Source of the DNA: Dermanyssus gallinae | Lineage: Eukaryota; Arthropoda; Arachnida; Mesostigmata; Dermanyssidae | Assembly: GCA_003439945.1 (NCBI GenBank) | Contig: QVRM01003939.1 | Span: 250,001-314,000, forward strand | DNA: 64,000 bases | Direction of reading: 5' to 3' | In this document: piece after piece, positions 54,420-64,000 of the stretch | Layout: every line of letters starts with the position of its first letter | How positions within the stretch are numbered: the first letter of the stretch is position 1 | Made by a program: the position numbers and the translations under genes | The notes under the pieces: generated by a model | Database searches by the model: none | Told to the model about the DNA's origin: nothing | What the model saw: the letters and a program-made list of their open reading frames with translations, nothing else

Positions 54420-55500
54420 GTAACCTAAGTCTGATCCTGGTTGTTTCCACTGCCGGTCTGCAACCCGCTAGCAGGTACACGAAGCGGTTTCTTGCCGACC
54501 GCAGCAAGCAAAGAACACGTTTCATATATATTGTGAAGCACCTTTCTAGGTGTGCAAAGTTTCTCGCTTACCCTGTCAAGGCTGTAGCTCAACAGTATCA
54601 CAATTTTAAGCTCAAAAAGACGCACTGCGGCAGTCACAGACAGTCGTCGAGGGTCCCTCCCTACTGTATAAATAGAGGCAATAGCCGCACGACACCTGTC
54701 GCCGATGATAAAGGTCGTTCCGGTATAGTGTAGTCTCAGACACAAATACGGGAAGGAGTTGACAAACTTCAGCGGTTGCCCACAACAGGGTTTTACGTTT
54801 GCTACAGCCAATAGACCCCACGGCAGAACTTAATGGCTTTCATTTTCCGCGAATTTAGGTGCAGGTGTTTACGGAGAAGGTAGCTTTCCACGTCGCCGAC
54901 AATTCTACAAATCGCATCGCGGTCCGGGTGGGCCACCTATTATATCATCCGCAAACATAACGACGAGGGCGTTTTTAAACTCCTCTCGCACATGACGGGC
55001 TAAGTCTACGAGGAGCAAGGAAAAAGCCAAGGAACTAAGAGGGTCCTGCAAGGTGTCGTCAATCCCTATGTTTACTCCATAGCGGTCGTCACCAAGGAAG
55101 CTGGAGAGCACTCGTAAGAGAGAACCACCCACCCCAGCATGTCGAAATTAATTGGCTAGTAAGTGACGGGGAGTTTTGTCGCAGGCTTTGACACAATCGA
55201 TAAAGACAGCGTACAAGTGACCCCCGAGCACAGCCAACACCCGCTCAACTTCCGACTGGAGAACATGGATCGCGTCATGTGTACCTCGACCCTTCCTGAA
55301 TCCGAAGTGCTCCGTAGCTAAGGCCTTCTCTACAAGACACGCTATTCTCTAAAACAGCAACGCTTTTTAGAGGAATCAGGAACCCAACGGCCTCCAAACG
55401 GCACTTGGTAGAGGGGTGGAAATTTTAGAAGAACTAGGCACCACGTCCTGGGGGCTATATTAACTGTAGTGGGCAAAGCTTTGAGGCTGGCTGACGAGGG
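54420..55500 (-). mobile_element. LINE RT remnant
   Basis: Minus-strand blocks from upstream: FGFRKGRGTHDAIHVLQSEV; LYAVFIDCVKACDKTPRHLL (motif A, FxDxxKAFD with F to C); GIDDTLQDPLSSLAFSLLLV; VVMFADDIIGGP (catalytic FADD intact); FPYLCLRLHYTGTTF; and RLFELKIVILLSYSLDRVSE. These are in correct LINE order but interrupted by stops and frame shifts. Confidence 0.82.
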
Positions 55501-57666
55501 GAACCCCCATTGGTGCACATTACAAGGAAAAGTCACACACAGGCGTTTCTACGGGCTCTGGAAATCTGCTGTCGTAAGGCCAGCGACGGCATTCTTTGAA
55601 AGAGAGATTTGCTTAAGGCACGTGGGGAAGACCGGCGCCGAATCGGAGGTTAACATCCGGATGGAGCAGCGGGCGAGACGCACCCTCAGAATGAAGGTCG
55701 AGGAAGAAAAACCTTTGCCGACACTTTCCGATGCATTAGGGAACACGTAAGCCAGCAGGAAGGGACAGTCAAAATAAAATAAAAATACTTTATTAATAGA
55801 AGAGAGTGAAAAGGACGCGAGAGAGAAGATGGCGGCGGCCATTCGGAAACCCGCACAGATGCGGGTCGACTGCCGGGAACTAAATTAGGGGCAGACCATT
55901 GCTCTGTGAAAAACTGACCCATTCCTAGATGGGGAGCAGGTCGAGAGTGAACTGCAGGCGGCCCTGCTACCTCGGAATAGCTAAGGTTTGGTACGCACTG
56001 GTTACGATGTCTACGGCGACGGTCATCTGCTCCCACAAAGGCGACGGTCATCGAGCCCAATTTCAGGCTCGACATGGTGCAAACCTGAGGAATGGATTAG
56101 GCTCTCCAAGTGCTACAGGTACCAAATGTCATAATGCCCTACGTCACGGCATAGTCCTTACAAGTCTTTACGAACAACGAGTAATCGTATCGGACTCTCT
56201 CTAATACTGGACTTTGTGTAGCTTTTACGTGCGTGTACACCTGCTCGGGCCAGGTGGTTTTCACTATTGATCTTGTCGACTGAGTTTTTCGCAGCCTCCA
56301 CTATCAAGATCGGGTCCGTCTTGCAGGCCGCCTCGACTATTTTTAGACGTTTCTTCTCGCATATGCACGTGGTAAGGAGACCCGGCTGGGCAGGAATCCT
56401 TTTGGTTTTCTCTTTGAGCAGCTTCCTTTTTCTTCCTTCGTCCTCCTTTTTTCTTATGCAAGCCCGTAGTTCTACCAGCAAGAGATTGTCCGCTTCTTGA
56501 TAGTCGCGTACACGTCCTTGGTGCCGATGGCCACCCTTTACGTGGCCTCAACAGCCCATTGTATTGGCACCAGTAGCACCGTACTAGTCTTATTTTTTCT
56601 CCTTCATATTTTTCCCCTTTTTAACTTTATTTCCCTTTTCTGCAGTCTTTCCTCTATCCTCAGCCTTCTCTTCCATCATGATGACGGCGTCCGCACTGAC
56701 TTCCATAAAAAAACCTCTTTTTCATCAGCTTATTCGATTTTTTTGTTCGGCGGCTCCCGAAGCGACAACGTAACTTAACGTTATTTGACCTTCTGATTGA
56801 CTATCTTCCACCTATGGCCTATCTCGGCCAAATTCGACGGCAAAATGGCTATTCTTGACGACAAAAATCGCGACGTAAATACGAGTTGATGGCTATGGGA
56901 GCAGCGCTGCGTTCGGATGTACGCATTGGAACTAGTTCGCGTTGCCCACTCGGTGGACCGCCTCACTGGTTTAGGACCGACCATGTTTAGGATGCGACCG
57001 TAACCGACTGCAACCATTCCTCTACGGCAGGTTGCTGCAGAGCGCCATCACCGAAAACTTATTTAAGGACCTTGGAAGGGCGCTCATCCTCGATTCGAGA
57101 GAGAAGGGCTTTTTAAGTGCTAGACACTGCACAATTAAACAAAAAGAGAGACAGATTTTTTTAACACTAAGCATTAGACCACTTTTGGAATATCTACGAC
57201 AGAGGCTCTACCTCAGCGCTTAACGGGGCAACGCCGTAGCAGTTTCAGGCGCTGAGCTGAGCCCGGGTCTGAGGGCGATCTGACGCGTAAAAGTTTTTAC
57301 GTTCACAGGAAGTAATTGTTCCCCCCGGCAACTAACGGCTAAAGACCTCATTATAATGCTTTCTGCTTCACATATATATATATTGTAGTGTCTACCACCC
57401 CGATGGCTGGGCGGCGACCGTTACGAGTTCGCCATTCTCTCGCTCAAACAACACACGTCCTCTGCCTGGCTCGCACTAACGGCTACTACTCATTTATTCT
57501 CATGCCTCCTTATATACTCACAGATTGCCCGCGCATTTAGTGACCTTCCCGCGTCTTCGCTAGTAGGGTGGCGGCATTTTCTAATTGGCGCCATGTATTT
57601 AGCTTGCTTCGGCATTGCCGCTAACCGACGCCGTCTATGCCCGCGCTGCTTAACGGACACTGCAAT

Positions 57667-57670
<4 letters not shown>
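55501..57670. other. Unrecognised region
   Basis: Open frames on the plus strand (55,469-55,750) and on the minus strand (56,551-56,158, lysine/glutamate-rich) may be retroelement ORF1 debris. No motif supports a gene. Confidence 0.4.

Positions 57671-57671
<1 letters not shown>

Positions 57672-57717
<46 letters not shown>
57672..57717. repeat. (TA)n microsatellite
   Basis: A 46-bp alternation. Confidence 0.9.
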
Positions 57718-57719
<2 letters not shown>

Positions 57720-58218
57720 CTAATAACCCGATAAAACATGCCTGTTTGTATTTCAAGTGGTTAACTCATTGTCACACTTGTCACAGTCACCACATAAAGA
57801 CGCACGATATGTAATCAGTCCCACTTGCGATCGTCTTAATATCGCAGTCGTAGTGAAACGACTGGCCGAGTGGTGCTCTTAACGAAGGATACAACAGAGA
57901 CTCGAAAAGTTATCGAATGGTTCGCATGGTCATTGCTAAAAGTCACACCAGTGAAGTGGTTGCCTGAAAGCAAGGCTGGAAGTGAACGATTTTTTGGGGC
58001 GTAATCAAAGATCTTACCCTTTGTACGTTCAAAGCTACGACCACTATTGTAAGTGACGGGTCACCATCTTCTGGTGGTTCGACAAGGTATCTTCGCTAAG
58101 CAAACGACGCTACAAGGATTATGCTCCCCTCATCCAGACGCTATCTGGCGCTGACCAACGGAGACAGCAGCGACAGATTAGATTTCCCACATTTAGCTGC
58201 TTAACAAGCGCCGCGTGC

Positions 58219-58222
<4 letters not shown>

Positions 58223-58267
<45 letters not shown>

Positions 58268-58284
58268 CATACATATATATATAC
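58223..58284. repeat. (TA)n-rich microsatellite
   Basis: Alternation with a few TTT and CA/TG interruptions, about 300 bp upstream of the FN3 gene start. Confidence 0.85.
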
Positions 58285-58577
58285 TTTGACCATAATACGC
58301 AAGCCGTTGCCCCTTGCTGGCTATATACGTTTGCAAACGCAATATGAAGTGCCTCCCTCGTTTTCGAATCATTCCATGTTTGGTGTTGTATCGTAGCTGT
58401 AGCGACAACAACATGTGTTGGTGAGCGTGTATCAGTCGCTGCGAACTTGCTGATCAGAAGCTTCTAGCTAAGCAAAAAAAAAGAAGACGAAGCTACGAGC
58501 TTGCGATACCCGAGTTAACCAGTTGTCTGCTCATTCAACCGCCGCGTCCTGTCGCGAGCGGATAGAGCACGTCCGCC

Positions 58578-59908
58578 ATGAGGTCGATCGTGCCGACGCT
58601 CTCGAATTGTGTGTTCCTCCTCATGGTATGGGTGGCTTGGCGACTTCCGTTGTCGATTGCCGCTACTGCGGTTCATGCGCTACCTGCTTCAGGCGCTGAA
58701 GGTGGTGCAACTTCGTCGACGGAAGCCGCGTCAACGCTCGTCCTTAATGGCCAAAGCCCGTCATCGGTCGCCGCGACGCCGTCGACACACAGTGTGAGCC
58801 GAATTCGAGGTCTGCAGGCTACGGAGACGATGCAAGACGCAGACGGTGAGCTGGTGTTCCGTTGGAACGCGTGCAGCTTCTGCGATGCCTATAATGTGTC
58901 CGTGCGGCTCAGACACGTGGCCGGCGACCGTCTGCTGTTGTACACGCTGAAATCGGGCGTGACGTCGCTGCGCATCGGCAAAGTTTGGCCGAGAACGAAG
59001 TACCACATGACAATCAAGGCAATCCCTCGTCGGACGTTGAGCAGGCCTCGCACATCGAGGGCGTGACTCGTTCGAGCGAAGCGCCACCCGCCGTACGCGA
59101 ACTGGTCGTGTCGCCTATCTCGAATTCGTCGCTACGCGTTGAGTGGACATCAAGTGCGGCCGATTTCTTCTCGGTCAAGGTGTTCGGCCCAGATTCGGCC
59201 CTGGTACAGGAGAGTCAGTGGCCATTCGCCCGACATAGCACCATTCGCATTAGCCAGCTACAGCCGGCCACACTGTACGACGTACACGTGACGGCCGTCT
59301 ACGAGCCGCTCAGTGAGAGATCGGCGGCACCCGTCGTCGCGGAGAAAGTGAAAACTCTGCCTTCTGAATTTCCCAACGTTCAGTTCCGTCTGGAGAAGTT
59401 CGACGGCTCGCGTGCCACACTGCTCTGGAGCAATCCGTCATGGCCTGTCCCTGTCACACATAATCTTGCCTGTGTGTCTCAGCCCCCCCCGCATCATGAT
59501 TCTTCCTGTAAAAAAGAATCGTTGTTTGATGCAGACCTTTCAGGGTTAACAGAATCGTTGTCACTGTTGATACAAACCACGTCTCGTCTTGCGGCTTGCA
59601 CGAACTTTAGTTGCACGCTACGAACGTCGTATTCGTCCGAGCTTCGCGTCGTCAGCGAAGCTGAAGTATTTTTTCGCATTAAACAAGCCCAGCCTATAGC
59701 TTTGTCTATACGATGTAGGTCACCTTACTCTCACTACCGCTACAACAACGACTACGATGCATACACGATCGACAGCCTTTCAATCCAAGCTTTTTTTAAA
59801 GAGGAAGCAAAATTATTTAGGCTTCCGACGGACGCTCTCCGCATTCAGTTTGACAGCAATTCAGGAATCGCTGCAAAACATTCATCCAAATTTGGGATTA
59901 CATATCAG
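58578..59908 (+). CDS. First coding exon of a secreted/membrane fibronectin type III protein (apparent frameshift)
   Basis: The ATG (ccgccATGagg, a good Kozak context) starts a signal peptide (LSNCVFLLMVWVAWRLPLSI). A Ser/Ala/Thr-rich spacer and a first FN3-like domain follow (LVFRWNACSFCDAYNVSVRL to TKYHMTIKAI). The frame then shifts near 59,025-59,033. The second frame carries a canonical FN3 domain (PPAVRELVVSPISNSSLRVE, LQPATLYDVHVTAVY) and a weaker third one (ATLLWSNPSW, CTNFSCTLRTSY). The exon probably ends at the strong donor cag|gtgaga (59,906-59,914). FN3 arrays after a signal peptide occur in receptor phosphatases and adhesion receptors; transmembrane and catalytic parts would lie in later exons. 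The gene is not named. Confidence 0.7.
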
Positions 59909-59914
59909 GTGAGA
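59909..59914 (+). promoter_or_regulatory. Splice donor of the FN3 exon
   Basis: GTGAGA preceded by CAG, a near-consensus 5' splice site. Coding quality drops after it. Confidence 0.6.
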
Positions 59915-60127
59915 GACGTCATTATAGCAGAAATAACCGTAGTACTACTCCGCAATCAATTCTAACACAAATGGTTACTACAGTTTTATAGGGGCTAGTC
60001 GACTGCTGCGAAATCAAACTTCCACCGGTTTGTCGCTCCGAGGCTCTATTGCCAAATACAGGTCGAACATTTGCCGTGAGCACAAAGAAACGCTACTCCA
60101 TATATAGGGCCACCCGTTTTTGCAAGA

Positions 60128-61623
60128 TTTTACGCATTTATTACAACCAATCGTGTAAATATTACAGTGATACATGCTCACAGAGTAACAGCAGAAGCTT
60201 CATCGATATTTGGAGTCTCTGATTACTTTGAACCACGAGATTTCCACGTTTGGCACAGCTACACCGCGAAAAAATTATAATGCCACTAGCAAGATACATG
60301 ATTTAACGAGTGAATTAAGCAGATTAACGGCGTTTGGGCTCATTTCACGGCACCCAGCAACTATACTTAATACTCACTCTAATAGTGAATTTCCCGTTAA
60401 GTCGGATAACCTCAAAAATGCGGTTTAGTATAGTGTTGAACAAATTTTGAATGACGTCCAGCAAGAGCGCGTCCCAGACCTGGAAAACTGTTTTTCGTCG
60501 GTGTAAATTTATCGTGCGAGCCAGCTCCACACATTTGATATTAATATCAGGCAAGACTGCAGGCCAGCGTAGGACCTCAATGTGACCAGCTTCCGATCAG
60601 CCTGACGTTGTAAATCGGAGCGTTATCGGATTAAAAAAACGAAGTCTGACCCTCCCCTCAGCTCAAAATGTGCCAATTGCTCTTAGTAAATCCCTATAGC
60701 GCGTTGAATAAACACGATCATCTAAAAACACAATCAAAGACTTTGTATGATACCCGACAGAGGCCCAGATCACCACTGAACCGCCACCTGAGTGACGTTT
60801 TGACAATATTCGTTCTTCCTTGCGCACATCGTGCAAATAATAGTTAAATCGATCCGGTTCATCAAAGTTAAACTTTTTTCATCCGAAAAGAGCACTCTGT
60901 GTCGCTCAGTGGTGCATGACATCGTATCGTGGGCACTCAGTGGTCCATGACATTTTATCGTGGGCGAAGTCAAGGCGAGCTTTCATCGGTCAGCGGTCAA
61001 TCGCTGTTTTTTCGTATGTTTTTCTCGTGAGCCAATGTGTCTTCTTAAGGAAGTTTTGCACATTTCGCACGTTCGTTTGCGCGTCGGCTGCCGCCGCAAT
61101 TACCCTCGCCGAGGGCGCAAAGTTCGACGCTTTCTTCAGAATTGGAGCTTGCTTCGTTCCGAAATGGCGTTTGGACGCCCGGAACTCTTTTTTTATAGCG
61201 TAATTTTTAGCTAAATTTACAAAGTTATTCACTACTTGGGGACGACGCCCCAATCGTGTTTAGAGGACATTTCGCGATTAAAGGGGCCCATGTCCTTATA
61301 AACCTTGATATGGGCCTTTTCGTAATTCATGAGGCGCCAGCCTAAGCCTATCGTTTCAACAAAGAAAAAACTTCTGGTAGGAGTACTGCCTTTGTTTCTG
61401 TCGAGCCGTGAAATGAGCCCACAAACGTCGTTTTTCTGCTTAATTCACGCTAAGACATGCATCTCGCTAGTGGCATTATAATTTACTTCGCGGTGTAGCT
61501 GCGTCAAATATAGGGATCCCGTGTTTCAAAGTAACCCGAGACCCCAATGTCGATGAAAATAATTTAGTCTATGAGCATGTAGCACTGTAGTCTTAGCACG
61601 ATTGGTTACAATAAATGTTTTTC
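60128..61623 (-). mobile_element. Tc3-like DNA transposon with terminal inverted repeats of about 225 bp
   Basis: The left arm (about 60,128-60,356) and right arm (about 61,398-61,623) are reverse complements with small indels (shared ctacaccgcga, attataatgccactagc, gggctcatttcacgg, acatgctca, aaccaatcgtg). Between them the minus strand encodes a broken transposase. Its blocks are an HTH part (SARVIAAAADAQTNVRNVQN), HRVLFSDEKSLTL (first Asp), GGGSVVIWASVGYH, SDNAPIYNVR (second Asp, in another frame) and WPAVLPDINIKCVE (third acidic residue). It is dead by frameshift but structurally complete, about 1.5 kb. It lies in the presumed first intron of the FN3 gene, in the opposite orientation. Confidence 0.88.
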
Positions 61624-61864
61624 AGTTTATTTCTAATATTATTTTCGTTTCAACATGTTGTCAGTTCTAGCAAGTGTCTAACAGACCGCAAGCAGTGAGA
61701 AAGCTAACGTGTAGAACCTGGCAAAGTTTTTCGATTATGTATTATGGCGCGGGCTGGCGCGTTGTCGTGGTTAGCTTAGGGACGCTTTTAGACCTCTGCC
61801 TGGTGAGTGCAGTGAAACCGTTTAATAGGCGTTTTGTAGTCACCAATCGCTACTGCACCACCAA

Positions 61865-62048
61865 AAAAATACTTTCTGGGCTGACTCTCAACCAAGATTT
61901 ATCGTCCATGGGACTGCTTTTTGCATTGCTTCATAGACGCACCCCCATAAATACAAATGTGCAACAATGGGGCTCGAACCCGCGCACCTATGTGTCTCCT
62001 CCGGTCGCGAAGCGCAGGCGGAATGCACCCCCACGCCACCGGACTCGA
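61865..62048 (-). mobile_element. tRNA-derived SINE with a 17-bp target-site duplication
   Basis: Minus-strand copy with an excellent pol III B box (GGTTCGAGCCC, read on the minus strand near 61,980). It is flanked by exact cgctactgcaccaccaa at 61,848-61,864 and 62,049-62,065. It has the longest and best-preserved target-site duplication in the window, so it is probably one of the younger insertions. Confidence 0.92.
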
Positions 62049-62065
62049 CGCTACTGCACCACCAA

Positions 62066-62598
62066 GCTAGGCTTTGTAACTCAATGAGTATAACACTAAC
62101 AGAACTATTACCGAGTTATGTCAGAGCGAGGCATAGTGCAAGACAATGTAACACCACCGCATCAAAGTGCGTGCCACGCGACCATAAAAGAATAATCATG
62201 GCAGATTTATTGTCGTTATTCAATATGAGGCCTTGGGGCTCTAGTATAGACGATAGTCTTCTTATTCGAAAAGCGTGTTTTAGAATTTTATTTAAAACTA
62301 AGTATTCAAAGGGAAAACCATAATGAAGATGGTGATTATTGTTATTTAAATCAAATAGGAGGGAAAAGGGCTCGAGAGGAGTAGAAATTCCGAAGTTGTG
62401 AATCGATCTATGATTTCTTCCAGTATTCGGTGTGTAAGCAAAACACAACCTGTTCGAAGTGGCAGAACGTCTCCGGAGAATTTCGTGACGATAAAAAGCC
62501 CGAGATTCAGATCCGACCATGTGATGTCTCTGCATGGATCTCATACACACTCAAATACCGGCTACAGATAACGTACGTATCTCCATCAGATATTCGTT
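62066..62598. other. No gene seen
   Basis: Unrecognised intronic or intergenic sequence. Confidence 0.5.
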
Positions 62599-62677
62599 AT
62601 ATATATATATATATATATATTTGGAATAGTATTCTTTATATTATCCGGAACATGTATATATGCGCGTTTAAATATGT

Positions 62678-62731
<54 letters not shown>

Positions 62732-62796
62732 TATATAGATATATATAAATATATATGTATATATAAAATATATATATATATATATATATATGATAG

Positions 62797-62828
<32 letters not shown>

Positions 62829-62834
62829 TATATA

Positions 62835-62874
<40 letters not shown>
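62599..62874. repeat. Long complex AT microsatellite
   Basis: A (TA)n at 62,599-62,620 is followed, after about 55 bp, by 200 bp (62,675-62,874) of almost pure AT with TAAATA and GATAGA interruptions. Confidence 0.93.
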
Positions 62875-62880
<6 letters not shown>

Positions 62881-63336
62881 TTCTTTATTTTCTAGTTGCC
62901 CTGAAGACACAAGCCAGAACAAGTTTACGCAGGAGAAATTCCTGCAATTACCCTGAACTGCCGGGCACTGTGCCTCCCGTGAAAGCGTTGGCCGTCTCTT
63001 TAACTGAAAGTTGTTAGTAGTAGTCTCGTTTGTTATCTAGTGCTATTTTGATTTATCTGGGCAAAAATGCTACTTCTTCAAAAAATAGATTGCACTGCTG
63101 CTGCATGTTTTGGAACCTTGGATTGCTATTTATAACAAAACGGTACGTGAAATGTCTATGACAACAGCTAGAGCCGCCACCGGGCATACATTTAGCATGG
63201 CAGGTTGCGGCATTTGTTGTGACTTTGAGCCAGACGTCAAAAATTGCTGAGTATGCAGAAGCAGATCCCTTCCATAGGATAGGAGTCCTAGGGTCTATAC
63301 AGAGCACCTCACAAAGTGCGACCATTCCCAGAAACT
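62875..63336. other. No gene seen
   Basis: A 91-codon minus-strand frame (63,325-63,053) has several cysteines but no recognisable motif, so it is not called. Confidence 0.4.
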
Positions 63337-63488
63337 TGCATGGTTAATAATGTTATAGTTGTGAAGTCTGAACGTATTATCGCAATTATTTAATTTTGTT
63401 TAAAAAATAAGTAATATAACACTTGGTGGCATAGTCTTGCCACACAAGTAACCCGGATCGCTCGGAGTTTTTCTTGTAATGTACAAAA

Positions 63489-63519
<31 letters not shown>

Positions 63520-63590
63520 ACTGTTAATATTTTTGCATGTTAAGCAATGTTACAGTTGTGAGGTCTGAACGTATTATCGCAATCCTTTTA
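63337..63590 (+). repeat. Direct repeat of about 50 bp flanking a (TA)n tract
   Basis: Blocks at about 63,337-63,387 and 63,535-63,585 share ttgtga(a/g)gtctgaacg and tattatcgcaat with few changes. A (TA)n (63,494-63,519) lies between them. Confidence 0.8.
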
Positions 63591-63609
63591 AAGAATTACT
63601 TTACTCCAT

Positions 63610-63860
63610 GGCGCCTAAAATAGGTTCCGCGTTGCCTCTGCAAACGGCCATAATTTACCCTCTCTTCGGTCGCTCGTGACAACCTGAATTCGCTTACGTA
63701 GTTTTTTGCAGAATACTTCGCTTCCCTTTCTGATTGATCCTAATGTCTCCATGCCAATAGGCACAAAAATATATCTTGTTTCCAGTCCAGCATATTTATT
63801 CCGTTTTCTAGCGTCCGCATGCTTTGCTACCCACCTATGGCTCAACTGAGCTGTGATGTA
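63610..63860 (-). mobile_element. R2-like element extreme 3' fragment
   Basis: The minus frame reads RKRNKYAGLETRYIFVPIGM, then ETLGSIRKGSEVFCKKL and RIQVVTSDRRE. It matches the KYAQLTNEFIFVALVLETL block of the 2.3-kb copy. Confidence 0.68.
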
Positions 63861-64000
63861 AGTAGAAAGCCGCGGTTGCGCACGGTTGTGTACACCTCAA
63901 ATATATATATATGAGGTCGCTGATGAGGGTCATGTCTTCTTATAAAACAAATTGTCACATATAATTTTCCAACGGCTAAATATGTTTGCTCTCTCGACAG

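Noticed and set aside
56158..56551. Lys/Glu-rich minus frames as a nuclear protein
   Set aside because: Composition alone. They lie among retroelement debris and have no conserved motif.
58985..59965. The 326-codon frame as an independent gene starting at 58,985
   Set aside because: Its first ATG lies within the upstream FN3 frame and gives a non-FN3 start. The real domain begins after the frameshift, and the frame runs past a strong splice donor at 59,909.
61965..61990. Possible tRNA gene from the ggttcgagccc box
   Set aside because: The B box is good, but no cloverleaf with acceptor pairing can be drawn, and the unit has target-site duplications and a SINE tail.

Overview
This window is animal nuclear DNA and most likely comes from a hard tick or a close chelicerate. 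It is AT-rich and crowded with (TA)n microsatellites. It is littered with decayed non-LTR retrotransposons, mariner/Tc1 elements and a tRNA-derived SINE. It also carries a tandem family of glycine-rich secreted structural genes of the kind found in arthropod cuticle and tick attachment cement. The taxon is inferred from this gene and repeat style; no marker gene settles it.

Layout. Positions 1-12,140 hold repeats, retroelement fragments and the 3' terminal exon of a PDZ-domain gene (2,901-3,177) with a long 3'UTR ending at about 4.44 kb. Two foldback structures (1.57-2.16 and 4.69-5.68 kb) and a compact hairpin around a (TA)n loop (6.94-7.12 kb) lie here.

Positions 12,140-46,630 are the centre of the window. 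Eight intronless genes, all on the plus strand, encode small secreted proteins of 114-118 residues: a signal peptide, a GGYGGG block, and a V/S/Y/H/K-rich tail that is almost invariant. Genes 1-7 share a core promoter with TATAAA 90-91 bp before the ATG, and a shared 3' flank with AATAAA. Gene 8 keeps the same mature domain but has an unrelated promoter, signal peptide and 3'UTR. Spacers 1-5 share a fixed order of old transposon remnants: an R2-like reverse transcriptase on plus, mariner type I on minus, mariner type II on minus (with or without a SINE), and a second DDE transposase on minus. These fossils therefore travelled with the genes as an amplification unit. A later tandem duplication of about 6.4 kb (22,751-29,154 and 29,155 to about 35,440) produced gene 5 from gene 4, and its junction is visible at 29,155. 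Spacers 6 and 7 are different and carry other LINE fragments.

Positions 46,630-64,000 hold more retroelement remnants (51.4-52.7 and 54.4-55.5 kb), SINE copies with clear target-site duplications, the first coding exon of a secreted or membrane fibronectin type III protein (58,578-59,908, with an apparent one-base frameshift), and a Tc3-like transposon with inverted repeats of about 225 bp in its presumed first intron. A 200-bp AT microsatellite follows near 62.7 kb.

The eight array genes probably act together by dose, supplying one extracellular structural protein. Nothing suggests an operon, CRISPR array, bacterial gene or virus.
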